In this document: positions 5,810-15,215 of the stretch, one piece after another | How positions within the stretch are numbered: the stretch's first letter is position 1 | Layout: every line of letters begins with the position of its first letter | Assembly (NCBI GenBank): GCA_947626135.1 | Contig: CANQQZ010000007.1 | Location: forward strand, 1 to 43,054 | Reading direction: 5' to 3' | From: an uncultured Clostridia bacterium | GTDB lineage: Bacteria; Bacillota; Clostridia; UBA1381 | Length of the DNA: 43,054 nucleotides | Position numbers and translations under genes: made by a program | The notes under the pieces: generated by a model | What the model was told of the DNA's origin: nothing | The model's database searches: none | The model's input: only the letters and a program-made list of their open reading frames with translations

Positions 5810-8785
5810 CTATTCCACTCTCGCGTTCGCGAATTCGCTTATTATCGTGTCCTCATCGTCGAGCGATACGTATTTAACGTATCTGGTATACGGCGGTACG
5901 CCGAAATAGAATTTCTCATACTGACCCGCCTTGCCATCGCTTACGCGCTCCGCAATACCGAGCTGCCAGTTTTCCAAATCGTTTCCGTACTCGATCTGGA
6001 AATGGTGCTCCTTGTTGTCGCCGAACGCGACGACTATCGCGGGAACGCCGGGCCACTGCACGTTGTCGAGAATAATCGAGCCGCCAGCCGGACACGTCCA
6101 AGATGTGCTTAAGTCATAATCGTTTACTACCGAGCCATCGGTGTCGTTTGACGTTATAACCGTCTCGATAGGCAGTCTTGAGCCGGCTTTTTCATCGCCG
6201 TAATGCTCCGCGAGCACGCTCATGTCCTTAGCAGCCGCCGGAGCCGTCGTTTCGATCTCCGTCTTTACTGCCGCCGCTGCCGCGTCGGACAAGCCGACGT
6301 CAAGCGTCGAGATATACACAAGTCCGCCGTAATACTCGACCGTCTTGTTAAGCGCCTCCGCAACCGTGCGGACCGGTACGAACGTCCTGTCGTTTACGAT
6401 TTCCGGCGCGGTATCCATTGTCATATGCGCGGGAGAGCCGCTGGTATTATCGCCCGGCTTTGAGTGCTGACCGATTACATAATCGCTCTCGCCCGGAACC
6501 ATCGTAAGATACCTTCCGTCGGCTGTCGAAATGTCAATCTCTCTTGTATCGTCGTTATAATTGACCTCCGCGCCGAACGCCTCCGCTATAAAACGAAGCG
6601 GAACCATCGTTCTGTCGTCGCTGTTGATATACGGCATAACGTCGGCGTTATCATTATCGATACGCGTTTTCGCGCCGTTGATCAACGCCGTCGGATATCC
6701 CGGAACCATCTCGACCGTATCGCCGAAATAGAGCTCATCTATCTTCCATGATTTTTTAGCAAGATCGGGGTTTGTAATCTTTATGCCCTGCTCGTTTGTG
6801 ATATAAACCTGCGGAACAGGTATCTCCTTCGTACCGTAGCCGAGGTAATAGTCAAGGTGCGTCGTCTGGTTATAGCAGTCGTTCTGCCAAATAGCGCAGT
6901 TCATGTATTCGCTGTCGCTCATAAGCGTCGGTATCCTGTATGATGTCGGCGTGGTGGTCGTGTAGATTCTTAAATGCTCCATATCGTCCGCCGGGAAAAT
7001 CAATTCCTCGCGCCAGTCGCCGAATATATCCGCCTGAATACACGGGTTTGACTTCGCCGCGTTGATAGAATGAGCGCCTACTGCCTTAAATATCGCGTTG
7101 ACCTCTTCGCCCTGTACGCTCCACTTGTAAACAGCGTTTCCGTCCTCAATTTCTCTGCCTATATCGCCGTCCCAGTAAATGGCGAAATTAGCGGGCATTG
7201 AATAATGCGTCGAAATAACCGTGCCGTCGGCGGCAGTCAGAACGCCGTATGCCGACCACGCCTCCTCGCCGTCGTAGCGCGGGTCGATATCCGCCGTGCA
7301 GGCGCGTCCGTTATCGGTTTCGGTCTTTATTCCGTAAATGAACTCGCCCGTTCTCGCATCGCGCATATCGAAGCCGTAATCCGCGCCCTTCCACTCGTGG
7401 CAGGTGTAAACCTCAAGTCCGGGGCGGCTCGGCACGAGATCGCCCACATGCATGGAATCGCCGTGACCCATGCCGGTCGAGTACATCGGAGTGCCGTCAT
7501 TGTCGAGCACAAGGTTTCCGTAAATAACCTCGTCAAAGCCGTCGTAGTCAACGTCGGCAGTCGCCATGTTGTGGTAGCCCTGACCGGATATCGACGGGCT
7601 CATATCGTTATATTTTGACTCCTTCGAGTCGAATTTCCAGTCCATTACTATTTTACCGTTTTCAAGGTGATACGCCGCCATGCAGGAGCGGTCATAATAG
7701 CCGCGCGCCTGAATAAACGACGTCGTAACGCCGTCAAACGTTCCTACGGCTCCCAGATAGCGCTCGGAGCGATTGCCCCAGTCGTCACCCCAGGAATCGA
7801 TACCCCATTCCTCGCCGTTTGAATATTTGCCGGTGCTCTGCGGGTAGAACTCCTGTGAATCAATTATAGAGCCGTCCCCGCCCTTGAATACCGTTATATA
7901 CAGCGGACCGTCAAGGTTCTTGCCCTCGTGCATCTTGTACCATTCCGCGTCCGCATCGCCGATTACCGTACCGTCTCCGGCAATCGTGCCGTCAGCCGTG
8001 CGGCATGCCATTTCAGCCGTGCCGTCATTGTCGAAATCAGCAACCATAAATTGTGTATCATGCTCGCCCGCGCGGATATTCGGACCCATATTTATGCGCC
8101 ATATCTGCGTACCGTCAAGCTCATACGCGTCGATAAGACACAGGCTCGTGTATCCCGCCTTGCCGGCGTCGCGTACATTGGCGTTCCATTTAAGGACTAT
8201 CTCATACTGACCGTCGCCGTCAAGGTCGGCAACCGCCGCATCGCCGGGTGTAAAATCTCCCGCCGGCTCGCCGTCCGTCTGCGGCATATTTTCCGGTCTT
8301 TGGAGGGGAATTTCAAAATATCCGCTGCCCCATACCGAGACCTCCGCGCACCTTTCACCCTCGTTAGCACCGGAAACGGCGCTTACGGAATATTTATCAT
8401 TTGCCGTGCCATCGTTATCGGTATAATTTGTCAGACTCATCGGCACATTGTTAAGTTTCTCGCCGTTCTTGTACAGGTTATATTTTGTGTCAAGGCTCTC
8501 GGTGCCGTTCCAGCGCCACGAAATAAACACGCCGTTATCCGTTTTTACGGCGACAAGCCCGCGCCCCATGTCCGGTATCTGCCGCTGAATATCGGGACGC
8601 GCGTCAATAAGCCCCTGCGTTTCGGCGGCTGTTTCCGCGCTCGCGTTAAGCGACAAATTATCACCGTCGTCACAGACGATTGTTTTTGTTCCGTTTAAGT
8701 CCGACGCAGCAGCGTAAGGTATTACGCTTGCCGCTATTGCCGCCGAAGCCGCAAACGAAACGGCTTTCTTAAGAAAATTCATCAT
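5810..8785 (-). CDS. Secreted PL11 rhamnogalacturonan lyase with accessory domains
   Basis: A 991-residue exported polysaccharide lyase predicted to cleave the rhamnogalacturonan I backbone of pectin by beta-elimination. MMNFLKKAVSFAASAAIAAS is a signal peptide. Residues about 55-680 match the PL11 (YesW/YesX-like) beta-propeller, with repeated Ca-binding DLDGDGQYE, DFDNDGTAE and DVDYDGFDE loops. Residues about 690-825 resemble the copper amine oxidase N-terminal-like domain common in clostridial surface proteins (PLRFIAEAFGA). Residues about 865-991 look like an F5/8-type (discoidin) carbohydrate-binding domain. The ATG at 8785 follows GGAGAG by about 7 bases; the 57 codons upstream run through the 98-bp repeat element and are rejected. 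A second ATG sits directly after the first. Confidence 0.9.
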   Translation of the reverse strand: MMNFLKKAVSFAASAAIAASVIPYAAASDLNGTKTIVCDDGDNLSLNASAETAAETQGLIDARPDIQRQIPDMGRGLVAVKTDNGVFISWRWNGTESLDTKYNLYKNGEKLNNVPMSLTNYTDNDGTANDKYSVSAVSGANEGERCAEVSVWGSGYFEIPLQRPENMPQTDGEPAGDFTPGDAAVADLDGDGQYEIVLKWNANVRDAGKAGYTSLCLIDAYELDGTQIWRINMGPNIRAGEHDTQFMVADFDNDGTAEMACRTADGTIAGDGTVIGDADAEWYKMHEGKNLDGPLYITVFKGGDGSIIDSQEFYPQSTGKYSNGEEWGIDSWGDDWGNRSERYLGAVGTFDGVTTSFIQARGYYDRSCMAAYHLENGKIVMDWKFDSKESKYNDMSPSISGQGYHNMATADVDYDGFDEVIYGNLVLDNDGTPMYSTGMGHGDSMHVGDLVPSRPGLEVYTCHEWKGADYGFDMRDARTGEFIYGIKTETDNGRACTADIDPRYDGEEAWSAYGVLTAADGTVISTHYSMPANFAIYWDGDIGREIEDGNAVYKWSVQGEEVNAIFKAVGAHSINAAKSNPCIQADIFGDWREELIFPADDMEHLRIYTTTTPTSYRIPTLMSDSEYMNCAIWQNDCYNQTTHLDYYLGYGTKEIPVPQVYITNEQGIKITNPDLAKKSWKIDELYFGDTVEMVPGYPTALINGAKTRIDNDNADVMPYINSDDRTMVPLRFIAEAFGAEVNYNDDTREIDISTADGRYLTMVPGESDYVIGQHSKPGDNTSGSPAHMTMDTAPEIVNDRTFVPVRTVAEALNKTVEYYGGLVYISTLDVGLSDAAAAAVKTEIETTAPAAAKDMSVLAEHYGDEKAGSRLPIETVITSNDTDGSVVNDYDLSTSWTCPAGGSIILDNVQWPGVPAIVVAFGDNKEHHFQIEYGNDLENWQLGIAERVSDGKAGQYEKFYFGVPPYTRYVKYVSLDDEDTIISEFANARVE

Positions 8786-8818
8786 ATAAATGCTCTCTCC
8801 TTCGCAATATATTTTAAA

Positions 8819-8930
8819 TATTCTGACATAACTGCAAGTCGGCAATACTGCCGCGGCGTTATGTTTCAATGTTCTCACAGGCGTCAAAGACGAAAGCCTT
8901 TTGTTACACCATAAGCTTATTCTAACATAA
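8819..8930. repeat. Solitary diverged copy of the 98-bp repeat
   Basis: One unit with a 99-bp period, flanked at both ends by TATTCTRACATAA. It keeps CATAAC/GTTATG and the GTTTCAATGTTCTCACAGGC box, but the H2 inner stem is CGGCA-atac-TGCCG instead of GGCGAC/GTCGCC, and H1 is AGGC-GTC-aaa-GAC-gaaa-GCCT. Pairing is preserved while sequence changes. It lies in the upstream region of the PL11 gene, in the same orientation as the array. Confidence 0.8.
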
Positions 8931-9010
8931 TTGACCGCATGTGTCCATATATTCACATTATTTTATGTGTTTTTTGGTGCAATCCTACTGATTTTTAAAC
9001 CGATTATATT

Positions 9011-9046
9011 AAAATACGGAGCGGCACTTGAGCTGCTCCGTATTTT
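9011..9046. terminator. Terminator after the GH115 gene
   Basis: AAAATACGGAGC and GCTCCGTATTTT form a perfect 12-bp stem around a 12-nt loop, 3 bases past the stop codon. It closes the uxuB-uxuA-GH115 operon and could also stop transcription from the other side. Confidence 0.85.
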
Positions 9047-9048
9047 AA

Positions 9049-12000
9049 TTACCATCTGCCGTCGGGAGGAGGAAGCTCGTCACCCGAGGTTATATATATT
9101 CTGTCAAAGCGTATGCCGCTTGTCCGGGAATATATTTTAATCGTGTGTATACCCTCCGTCAGAGCAATTTCCGCTGCCGGGACCCAGAACCATATCTGTT
9201 CGTTTTCATATCTCCACAGTTTTCCGCCGTTGTACAGCTTTTCCTCCGCCACTGCCGCGCCGTCGACGGACAGAGCTATATAATCGTTGCCGCGGCGCGT
9301 TATCTTCACAAATGTCCAAACGGTATAAAGCCCGCTTTTAACGTCAATCATATAGCTTATGTACGGCGCTTTGCCGATATCCGCTTTTATATCTGTTCCC
9401 TCCGCATAAATTGCTGCGGAGCTTCCTCCGAAGCATTCACCGGCACAGTAATTCCAAACTCCCCCGCCCGCGGACGCAAACGCGGAATCGGACAGAGCGG
9501 CGGCAGCATCAATTTTAACGGCATTATTTTCCGCGCGGAAGATCTGGTTCCCGGTAGAAATAATCTCCCGAATATCCCTTACGCCGCCGCTGCAATCTGC
9601 GCATATCGTCTCGTTAGTTGAAAGCAGCGTATTTTCGGGAGGATTTTTCCGCGCGTAAACCGTCGGGCGCGGCATAAGCTCGATATCGTAAAAGCTGTTG
9701 ACTATACGCTCAGGCAGAGCGGCGCCGAAGCTTTGCATACCCATATTGTTTTCGCGCCGCTTTCGCGTATAAACCGCGAACCGCGAAAATGCAAAATACT
9801 TATCCACAGCCGTCAGCGCAATTTCATGTTCTCCGGCGGATAATGAAGGCAGAGCAAGGTACAGCTTATCAACATTGTTAAATACATTGGAGCTCCACCT
9901 GCCCTTATGTTCATCGTTGGAATCGGATTCAACGATTTCGGCTTCACCTCCGTCCGCCGATACTCCGACGCGTATGCGCCCTGTGGAATTAAGCGATGGA
10001 AAACGATGTATTTCCAGAACCGGAGCCTGTGAATCATCCTTTAAATGTATGGAATATTTCAGCGCGCCTCCCGGCTTTGCAGCTTCCATCAGCGAGCCTT
10101 CACCGCGTCCGAGATTGGGAATTTCCGTCCATCCCTCTCCCCTTCCGGAATTTGCCTCAACCGAAATTATTCCGCCGTCCTCGGCATTTTCCGACGCGGA
10201 AAATGCCGAGCATATCGGGATTGCTACAACACTATCCGCACCGCTTACGATGATTTCGCCGGATCGTCCGCCGCGCTTGGCACTTATAAACACGCGCGTT
10301 TCATATTCGGCTTCTCCGGATTTTCGGGAAACATTTACCCACTCCGGAGCCGCAATTTCAAATGGCACAGGCTTTGCCCCTGAGGGCGCTATATCGATCC
10401 ATTTTTCTTTATCATTTGTAAATACCAGCTGATTTTCATCACCCCATACCGAAACGATCATATCGCTCTTTTCCGGAACATCGATTGGCGGACGGCATAT
10501 GGGATACATTGCGTTTACGGGCGGCGGGAAGGTCTCGGGCATTAAAATTCCGTTCCACCTGCCGCCGCTTAATTTATGGTTATAATATTCAATTAACTTT
10601 CGCTTCTCATCATCGTATCGGCGCGATTCCTCCGTATATTTTTGAGCTGCCGTAAGCATCCCGCGGTCATGGCAGTATACGCTTCTGTCGGCGTAATAAT
10701 ACTGCGCGTTCATAAAATATCCCGCATGGATTTTCATAAGAAACAGCTGATAAAACGCATCCTTCTCATCGTCCGGTATTCTTTCATATACAGCGTTCGC
10801 GCGGTCATACAAATCACGGAGCTTGTTTATCCTATCCGACCATTCGTCGCCGTAAGCGGATAGCGAAAACACGCCGTTATCAAGGAATTCCGCCTTTCTG
10901 ACGTTTGCGAGACTGTCGAAATCATTGAAAATCTCAGCGCATTCAGCGCCATGTCCGCCGCTGAAATTTTTGTTTATCAATTGTTCGACAAACGATTTTG
11001 CATCCGCGGTCGTCGTTTCCTTTGTTATTTCCCACGCATAGCGCAGGAAAAAATCTATTTCCGGCTCAAGCGGCTTTATCGCGCCGACGTTTAACACCCA
11101 GAGCTTACGCACTCCTTCTGAAAATGCTTTCTTCAGCTCATTTTTCGTGTGCGCCAGAGGGATTGTATTTATAAACAGATACGACGCGTTCGCGGGCGCC
11201 CAATAGGAATTGTGATAATAGATACCGTTGCCGCCGCGCCGCGCCTTTTCGCGCTCGTCAGGATAGCGCCGAATATATCCGTAATTGTCATTTGACCAGA
11301 TAAGCGTCAAATCCTCCGGAACGTTTAATCCCGCGTCGTAGAGGTTCAAAACCTCCTTGTACGGCACAAACGTTTTCATTGTATCTCGCCCCAAAACGTC
11401 CGACAGCATCTCCTTCTGGTCGGCGATTATTTTTTCCAGAAGCGCGATTTTCGCCTTTTGAAGCTCCTCGCCCTTCAAATCTGCAAGCGCGCGCGTTTCA
11501 AATCCGGAGTCGTGTATCCCGCGCATACCGAGCGTGTAGCTCACTTCAAAATCCTTATTCTGCTCAATGCTGTCCCGCCAGTATTTTTTGAGGATTTCCC
11601 TATTTTGTCCGCCCAGCGAATAATCGTATTCCGTCCCCTCATATCCGTTTTCCTTAAGCCACGGCAGCCACTCCCGGTTATTGCTGCGCATGAGCATATC
11701 ACAGTGCGACGTTCCGACAACGATACCCATTTTATCGGCTAACGCGCCGTTTTCGCGCTTGACATTAAAGGAATTGACATGCATCGCGGGCCAGATATAG
11801 TTCGCCTTTAGCCGAAGCAGCAGCTCGAAAATCTTTTCATACGTTTTCACGCCTATAGTATCCTCGCCCATATTGAGCGTAACCCAGTGTTCAAGCTCTT
11901 CCTCGTCGTTGATAAAAATCCCTCTGTACTCAACCGTCGGATAATCCTTTTTAAAATAATCGTCCGCAAGCTCTATTTTATCCCTTTCCTTTACCGGCAC

Positions 12001-12342
12001 ATCCGCGAAGAAATACCACGGAGACACTCCTATGCTTTCCGAAAATTCGTATATTCCGTATATCGTGCCGCGTCTGTCGGTACCGGCTATAATCAGCTTG
12101 CCGTCAACGATTTTATGCAGATATGTTTCCTTACGCGTCCCGATTTCCTCCGCCGTAACATATTCGCCGATTATATCCGATACGCCGACGGTACCGATTA
12201 TAATTTCCGCGTCATTTCCTTCGTGTGTCCGTGCTGCTTTTTTTAAGTCCGTTCTCAGATTGCCCGCGGCAATTTTTACGGCGTCCGTTTCGCGGTCGGA
12301 AACCCGTATATTAACCCCGCCGTTTTTAATAATAGCAAACAT
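9049..12342 (-). CDS. GH115 xylan alpha-1,2-glucuronidase
   Basis: A 1097-residue family 115 glycoside hydrolase predicted to remove (4-O-methyl)-glucuronic acid from glucuronoxylan. An N-terminal alpha/beta domain (about 1-130, with GTDRRGTIYGIYEFSE) leads into the catalytic barrel with conserved stretches YRGIFINDEE, LRLKANYIWPAMHVN, GTSHCDMLMRSN and YTLGMRGIHDSGF. The C-terminal ~500 residues correspond to the extra beta-rich domains of the family. No signal peptide is seen, which suggests cytoplasmic action on imported oligosaccharides. The ATG at 12342 has AGAGGG 5 bases upstream and lies 10 bases after uxuA; the longer frame would run into uxuA. The product, glucuronate, feeds the UxuC/UxuB/UxuA route once isomerised. 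Confidence 0.92.
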   Translation of the reverse strand: MFAIIKNGGVNIRVSDRETDAVKIAAGNLRTDLKKAARTHEGNDAEIIIGTVGVSDIIGEYVTAEEIGTRKETYLHKIVDGKLIIAGTDRRGTIYGIYEFSESIGVSPWYFFADVPVKERDKIELADDYFKKDYPTVEYRGIFINDEEELEHWVTLNMGEDTIGVKTYEKIFELLLRLKANYIWPAMHVNSFNVKRENGALADKMGIVVGTSHCDMLMRSNNREWLPWLKENGYEGTEYDYSLGGQNREILKKYWRDSIEQNKDFEVSYTLGMRGIHDSGFETRALADLKGEELQKAKIALLEKIIADQKEMLSDVLGRDTMKTFVPYKEVLNLYDAGLNVPEDLTLIWSNDNYGYIRRYPDEREKARRGGNGIYYHNSYWAPANASYLFINTIPLAHTKNELKKAFSEGVRKLWVLNVGAIKPLEPEIDFFLRYAWEITKETTTADAKSFVEQLINKNFSGGHGAECAEIFNDFDSLANVRKAEFLDNGVFSLSAYGDEWSDRINKLRDLYDRANAVYERIPDDEKDAFYQLFLMKIHAGYFMNAQYYYADRSVYCHDRGMLTAAQKYTEESRRYDDEKRKLIEYYNHKLSGGRWNGILMPETFPPPVNAMYPICRPPIDVPEKSDMIVSVWGDENQLVFTNDKEKWIDIAPSGAKPVPFEIAAPEWVNVSRKSGEAEYETRVFISAKRGGRSGEIIVSGADSVVAIPICSAFSASENAEDGGIISVEANSGRGEGWTEIPNLGRGEGSLMEAAKPGGALKYSIHLKDDSQAPVLEIHRFPSLNSTGRIRVGVSADGGEAEIVESDSNDEHKGRWSSNVFNNVDKLYLALPSLSAGEHEIALTAVDKYFAFSRFAVYTRKRRENNMGMQSFGAALPERIVNSFYDIELMPRPTVYARKNPPENTLLSTNETICADCSGGVRDIREIISTGNQIFRAENNAVKIDAAAALSDSAFASAGGGVWNYCAGECFGGSSAAIYAEGTDIKADIGKAPYISYMIDVKSGLYTVWTFVKITRRGNDYIALSVDGAAVAEEKLYNGGKLWRYENEQIWFWVPAAEIALTEGIHTIKIYSRTSGIRFDRIYITSGDELPPPDGRW

Positions 12343-12352
12343 GTTATCCCTC

Positions 12353-13420
12353 TTATTTTGAATATTTTGTAATACTCTCCCACAGTCCGCACAAATATGC
12401 CGCTCCAAGCGCGCGGTCATACAGACCGTAGCCGGGCATAGCCTTTTCGCCCCAGAGCATTCTGCCGTGATCGGGACGGATTACGCCGTCGAACCCGGTA
12501 TCGAAAAGAGCCTTCATAATCGCAGCCAAATCAAGAGACCCGTCCGCGCTCAGATGGCATGCCTCCTCGAATTTGCCGGGCGCGGTGTGCCTGACGTTTC
12601 TTACATGCGCAAAATGTATGCGCCCCTTCAGCGCGTGTATTATATCCACGATATCGTTGTCGGGATTGGAGCCCAGCGAGCCAGTGCAGAGCGTCACGCC
12701 GTTATAAACGCTCGGTACGGCATCGCACATGCGCAGCAGTCCCTCCTTGGACGTTATGATTCTCGACAGCCCGAACACACTCCACGCCGGGTCGTCGGGA
12801 TGTATTGCCATTTTTATGCCGTATTTTTCGCATACAGGCATTACAGCCTTTAAAAAATACACAAGATTATTGAATAATTTTTCCGCGTCCACATCAGCAT
12901 ATGCCTCGAAAAGCTCTTTGATTTTCGACAGTCTCTCCGGCTCCCAGCCGGGCATTACAAAGCCGTTGGAATTTTTATCCATACTCTCAAACAGCGTATT
13001 CGGGTCGATCTTATCAACCTCCGCCTGGTCATAGGCAAGCACATTGGAACCGTCCCGGCGCGGCTTCGCCAGATCCGAGCGCGTCCAGTCGAACACAGGC
13101 ATAAAATTGTAGCATACGAGATCGATTCCCTCCTCGCCTAAATTTTCAAGCGTTTTTATATAATTCTCAATATACATATCCCGGTCCGGTGAACCGATCT
13201 TAATCGCGTCATGTATATTTACACTCTCAATCCCGGACAGCTCCAGATCCGCGTCCTCTATTTCCTCCTTGAGTGCGCGTATTTCTTCGCGCGTCCACAG
13301 TTCGCCCGCCTGCTTATAATATAATGTCGATATCAGTCCCTCTACGTAACGGATCTGCCGTAATTGATCCAGCGTAACGCTGTCGTATCCCTTTCCGTAG
13401 TACCGCATAGTCATTTTCAT
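12353..13420 (-). CDS. uxuA: Mannonate dehydratase UxuA
   Basis: A 355-residue enzyme converting D-mannonate to 2-keto-3-deoxy-D-gluconate in hexuronate catabolism. It shows the family's N-terminus (MRYYGKGYDSVTLDQLRQI), the VCYNFMPVFDWTR segment, KMAIHPDDPAW, and FAHVRNV followed by PDHGRMLWGE, the metal-binding and active-site stretches of this xylose-isomerase-like barrel. The length suits the Gram-positive form. The ATG at 13420 is used because GGAGGG lies 10 bases before it; the ATG at 13438 would place that ribosome binding site inside the gene. It sits 34 bases after uxuB and 10 bases before the GH115 gene, within one operon. Confidence 0.96.
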   Translation of the reverse strand: MKMTMRYYGKGYDSVTLDQLRQIRYVEGLISTLYYKQAGELWTREEIRALKEEIEDADLELSGIESVNIHDAIKIGSPDRDMYIENYIKTLENLGEEGIDLVCYNFMPVFDWTRSDLAKPRRDGSNVLAYDQAEVDKIDPNTLFESMDKNSNGFVMPGWEPERLSKIKELFEAYADVDAEKLFNNLVYFLKAVMPVCEKYGIKMAIHPDDPAWSVFGLSRIITSKEGLLRMCDAVPSVYNGVTLCTGSLGSNPDNDIVDIIHALKGRIHFAHVRNVRHTAPGKFEEACHLSADGSLDLAAIMKALFDTGFDGVIRPDHGRMLWGEKAMPGYGLYDRALGAAYLCGLWESITKYSK

Positions 13421-13454
13421 GGTATCAGTTCCCTCCATTCATTATTTTGGCTGT

Positions 13455-15038
13455 TTACAGCTTTTTTAACGTTTCCCTGACGGCGCCGGCGCCTTTAAGC
13501 ATGGACTTAACCGCGGCTTCGATTTTACAGCCCAGACCGGCTTCGTACAAATCAACGCCGAATATCGTTTTATCGGATAAGATTACATTCAATTTGCCGT
13601 CCTCGCTTTCCGGCTTGCCAAGCTCCGTTCCGTTAAGCTTTGCCGTTAAATCGCCGAGCATCGGGTCGGCGCTTCTGTCAAATTTGTTTCCGTTATCGTC
13701 CACCGCCAGAAGATATCTTATCCAGCCCGCTATCGCCATAGGTATCGCGTTTAAATCAGCCGTGTTAAGCTTATCGGATTTTTCATATGATTTTATTGTC
13801 TCCCCATAGCGTATTCCTACCTTCTGCGACGTGTCGGTAGCGATCCTCTGCGGCGCGTCGGGGATGTTGGGATTGGGCAGCCGCTCGCATATAACCTCGT
13901 TTACAAAGTCCCGCGGGTCGATAATGCCCGGATCTGTCACGACCCTCATTCCCTCGTCCGCAATCGCCTTGACGAGCTTTTGAAGCTCGGGATCGTTCAT
14001 TTCCTCCCATATGGTCGTATAACCGAGCAGACAGCCGTACACGGCAAGCGCTGTATGGAGCGGATTTAAGCATGTGGTAACCTTCATCGTCTCGGATTTA
14101 TTCACCACATCGCGCGTCGTCATATACACTCCCGCCTTTTCAAGCGCCGGTCTGCCGTTGGGGAAATCATCCTCCACTACAAGATACTGCGGGATTTCCG
14201 CGTTCACAAACGGCGCGATATACGTACCCTTTGACGTGACAACCGGCGACATATCCTCCACGCCAAGCTCCGTCAGCTTATTTAAAACCGTATCGGACGG
14301 ACGCGGCGTTATTTTATCAATCATGCTCCACGGGAAGGATACGCAGTCGTTAATGTAGCCGATAAATTCCTTCTCAGCTTTGCCGCCGCCGACCCATGCT
14401 TCCGCAATTTTCATAACGCTTGAACGAAGCTTCTCACCGTTATGCGAGCAATTGTCCATACTTACCACAGCGAGCGGATATTTTCCCGCCTTAAATCGTT
14501 TATAAAGCATATATGCCGTTACGCTCATGGCGTGCCTTGGCTTATGCGGACCGTTCTCCATATCGGCTTTTACCGCGTCCGTCACATTCCCGTCCGACGC
14601 TAAGATGCCGTAACCCTTTTCCGTAATCGTAAAGCTTATCATTTTAAGCGTCGGGTTTTCGGCAATTTCGCAAAGCCGCGCGTAATCGGTCGATTTTATG
14701 CCGTCCGTAATTCCCGCCTGAACAGTCATGTCAAGATTGGAAAATTTATCCATCATAACGTTGAGGGTAAGCGAGCCGTAAGGCTTATAGATTTTGTCTA
14801 TAATGTCAAAATCGAACGTTTCAACGGCGATTATGCCTGTCCGCGACAAGCCCTGATTAAGTAAGCTCTGTGCTATTGAGCCGATGAAACCTCTGAAAAT
14901 ATTCCCCGCTCCGAAATGGATCCATTCCGGCGCCCGCGCCGTTAGCTCTCTGACCGCGCCGACGTCGTATTCGGGCAGCCGTATTCCGGCGTTTTCCCAC
15001 GCTTCCTTATCTTTTATGCCTTCAATATTCAGCTTCAT
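13455..15038 (-). CDS. uxuB: Fructuronate reductase UxuB (mannitol dehydrogenase family)
   Basis: A 527-residue NAD-dependent polyol dehydrogenase predicted to interconvert D-fructuronate and D-mannonate. IHFGAGNIFRGFIG near residue 40 is the Rossmann nucleotide-binding start. VVSMDNCSHNGEKLRSSV and the later lysine-containing ITPRPSD region are hallmarks of the long-chain mannitol dehydrogenase family, and TCLNPLHTALAVYGCLLGY is its C-terminal active-site segment. Adjacent uxuA selects UxuB over mannitol or altronate (UxaB) enzymes. The ATG at 15038 follows AGGAGGA by 6 bases; the TTG two codons earlier is not needed. It is the first gene of the uronate operon and is divergent from the glycyl radical enzyme. 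Confidence 0.93.
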   Translation of the reverse strand: MKLNIEGIKDKEAWENAGIRLPEYDVGAVRELTARAPEWIHFGAGNIFRGFIGSIAQSLLNQGLSRTGIIAVETFDFDIIDKIYKPYGSLTLNVMMDKFSNLDMTVQAGITDGIKSTDYARLCEIAENPTLKMISFTITEKGYGILASDGNVTDAVKADMENGPHKPRHAMSVTAYMLYKRFKAGKYPLAVVSMDNCSHNGEKLRSSVMKIAEAWVGGGKAEKEFIGYINDCVSFPWSMIDKITPRPSDTVLNKLTELGVEDMSPVVTSKGTYIAPFVNAEIPQYLVVEDDFPNGRPALEKAGVYMTTRDVVNKSETMKVTTCLNPLHTALAVYGCLLGYTTIWEEMNDPELQKLVKAIADEGMRVVTDPGIIDPRDFVNEVICERLPNPNIPDAPQRIATDTSQKVGIRYGETIKSYEKSDKLNTADLNAIPMAIAGWIRYLLAVDDNGNKFDRSADPMLGDLTAKLNGTELGKPESEDGKLNVILSDKTIFGVDLYEAGLGCKIEAAVKSMLKGAGAVRETLKKL

Positions 15039-15067
15039 ATTCAATCCTCCTATGATATTATACGATA

Positions 15068-15096
15068 ATTATAGTATAACCTCCTGTATTTGTCAA
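15068..15096 (-). promoter_or_regulatory. Promoter of the uxuB-uxuA-GH115 operon
   Basis: Perfect consensus on the minus strand: TTGACA (15091-15096), 17 bp, TATAAT (15068-15073). Such a strong core promoter in a sugar operon suggests control by repression; no clear operator was picked out. Confidence 0.75.
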
Positions 15097-15148
15097 AGGA
15101 TATATTGTTGTTTTTTTTGATTTTTTTAATTTTTTTATACAAGATATA

Positions 15149-15177
15149 TTGATTTTTAAAAATCTTTATGATACAAT
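15149..15177 (+). promoter_or_regulatory. Promoter of the glycyl radical enzyme operon
   Basis: TTGATT (15149-15154) and TACAAT (15172-15177) are 17 bp apart. It diverges from the uxuB promoter, with 52 bp between the two -35 boxes, close enough to share regulation. Confidence 0.65.
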
Positions 15178-15215
15178 ATATGGCATAAAAATATATTTGA
15201 ACGGAGATATGGAGT

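Noticed and set aside
7928-8698. 256-codon plus-strand ORF opposite the PL11 gene
   Set aside because: It is a codon-bias shadow of the PL11 reading frame, with no ribosome binding site and no recognisable protein pattern.
8786-8956. 57-codon N-terminal extension of the PL11 protein
   Set aside because: It runs through the 98-bp repeat element, has no ribosome binding site and would bury the signal peptide.
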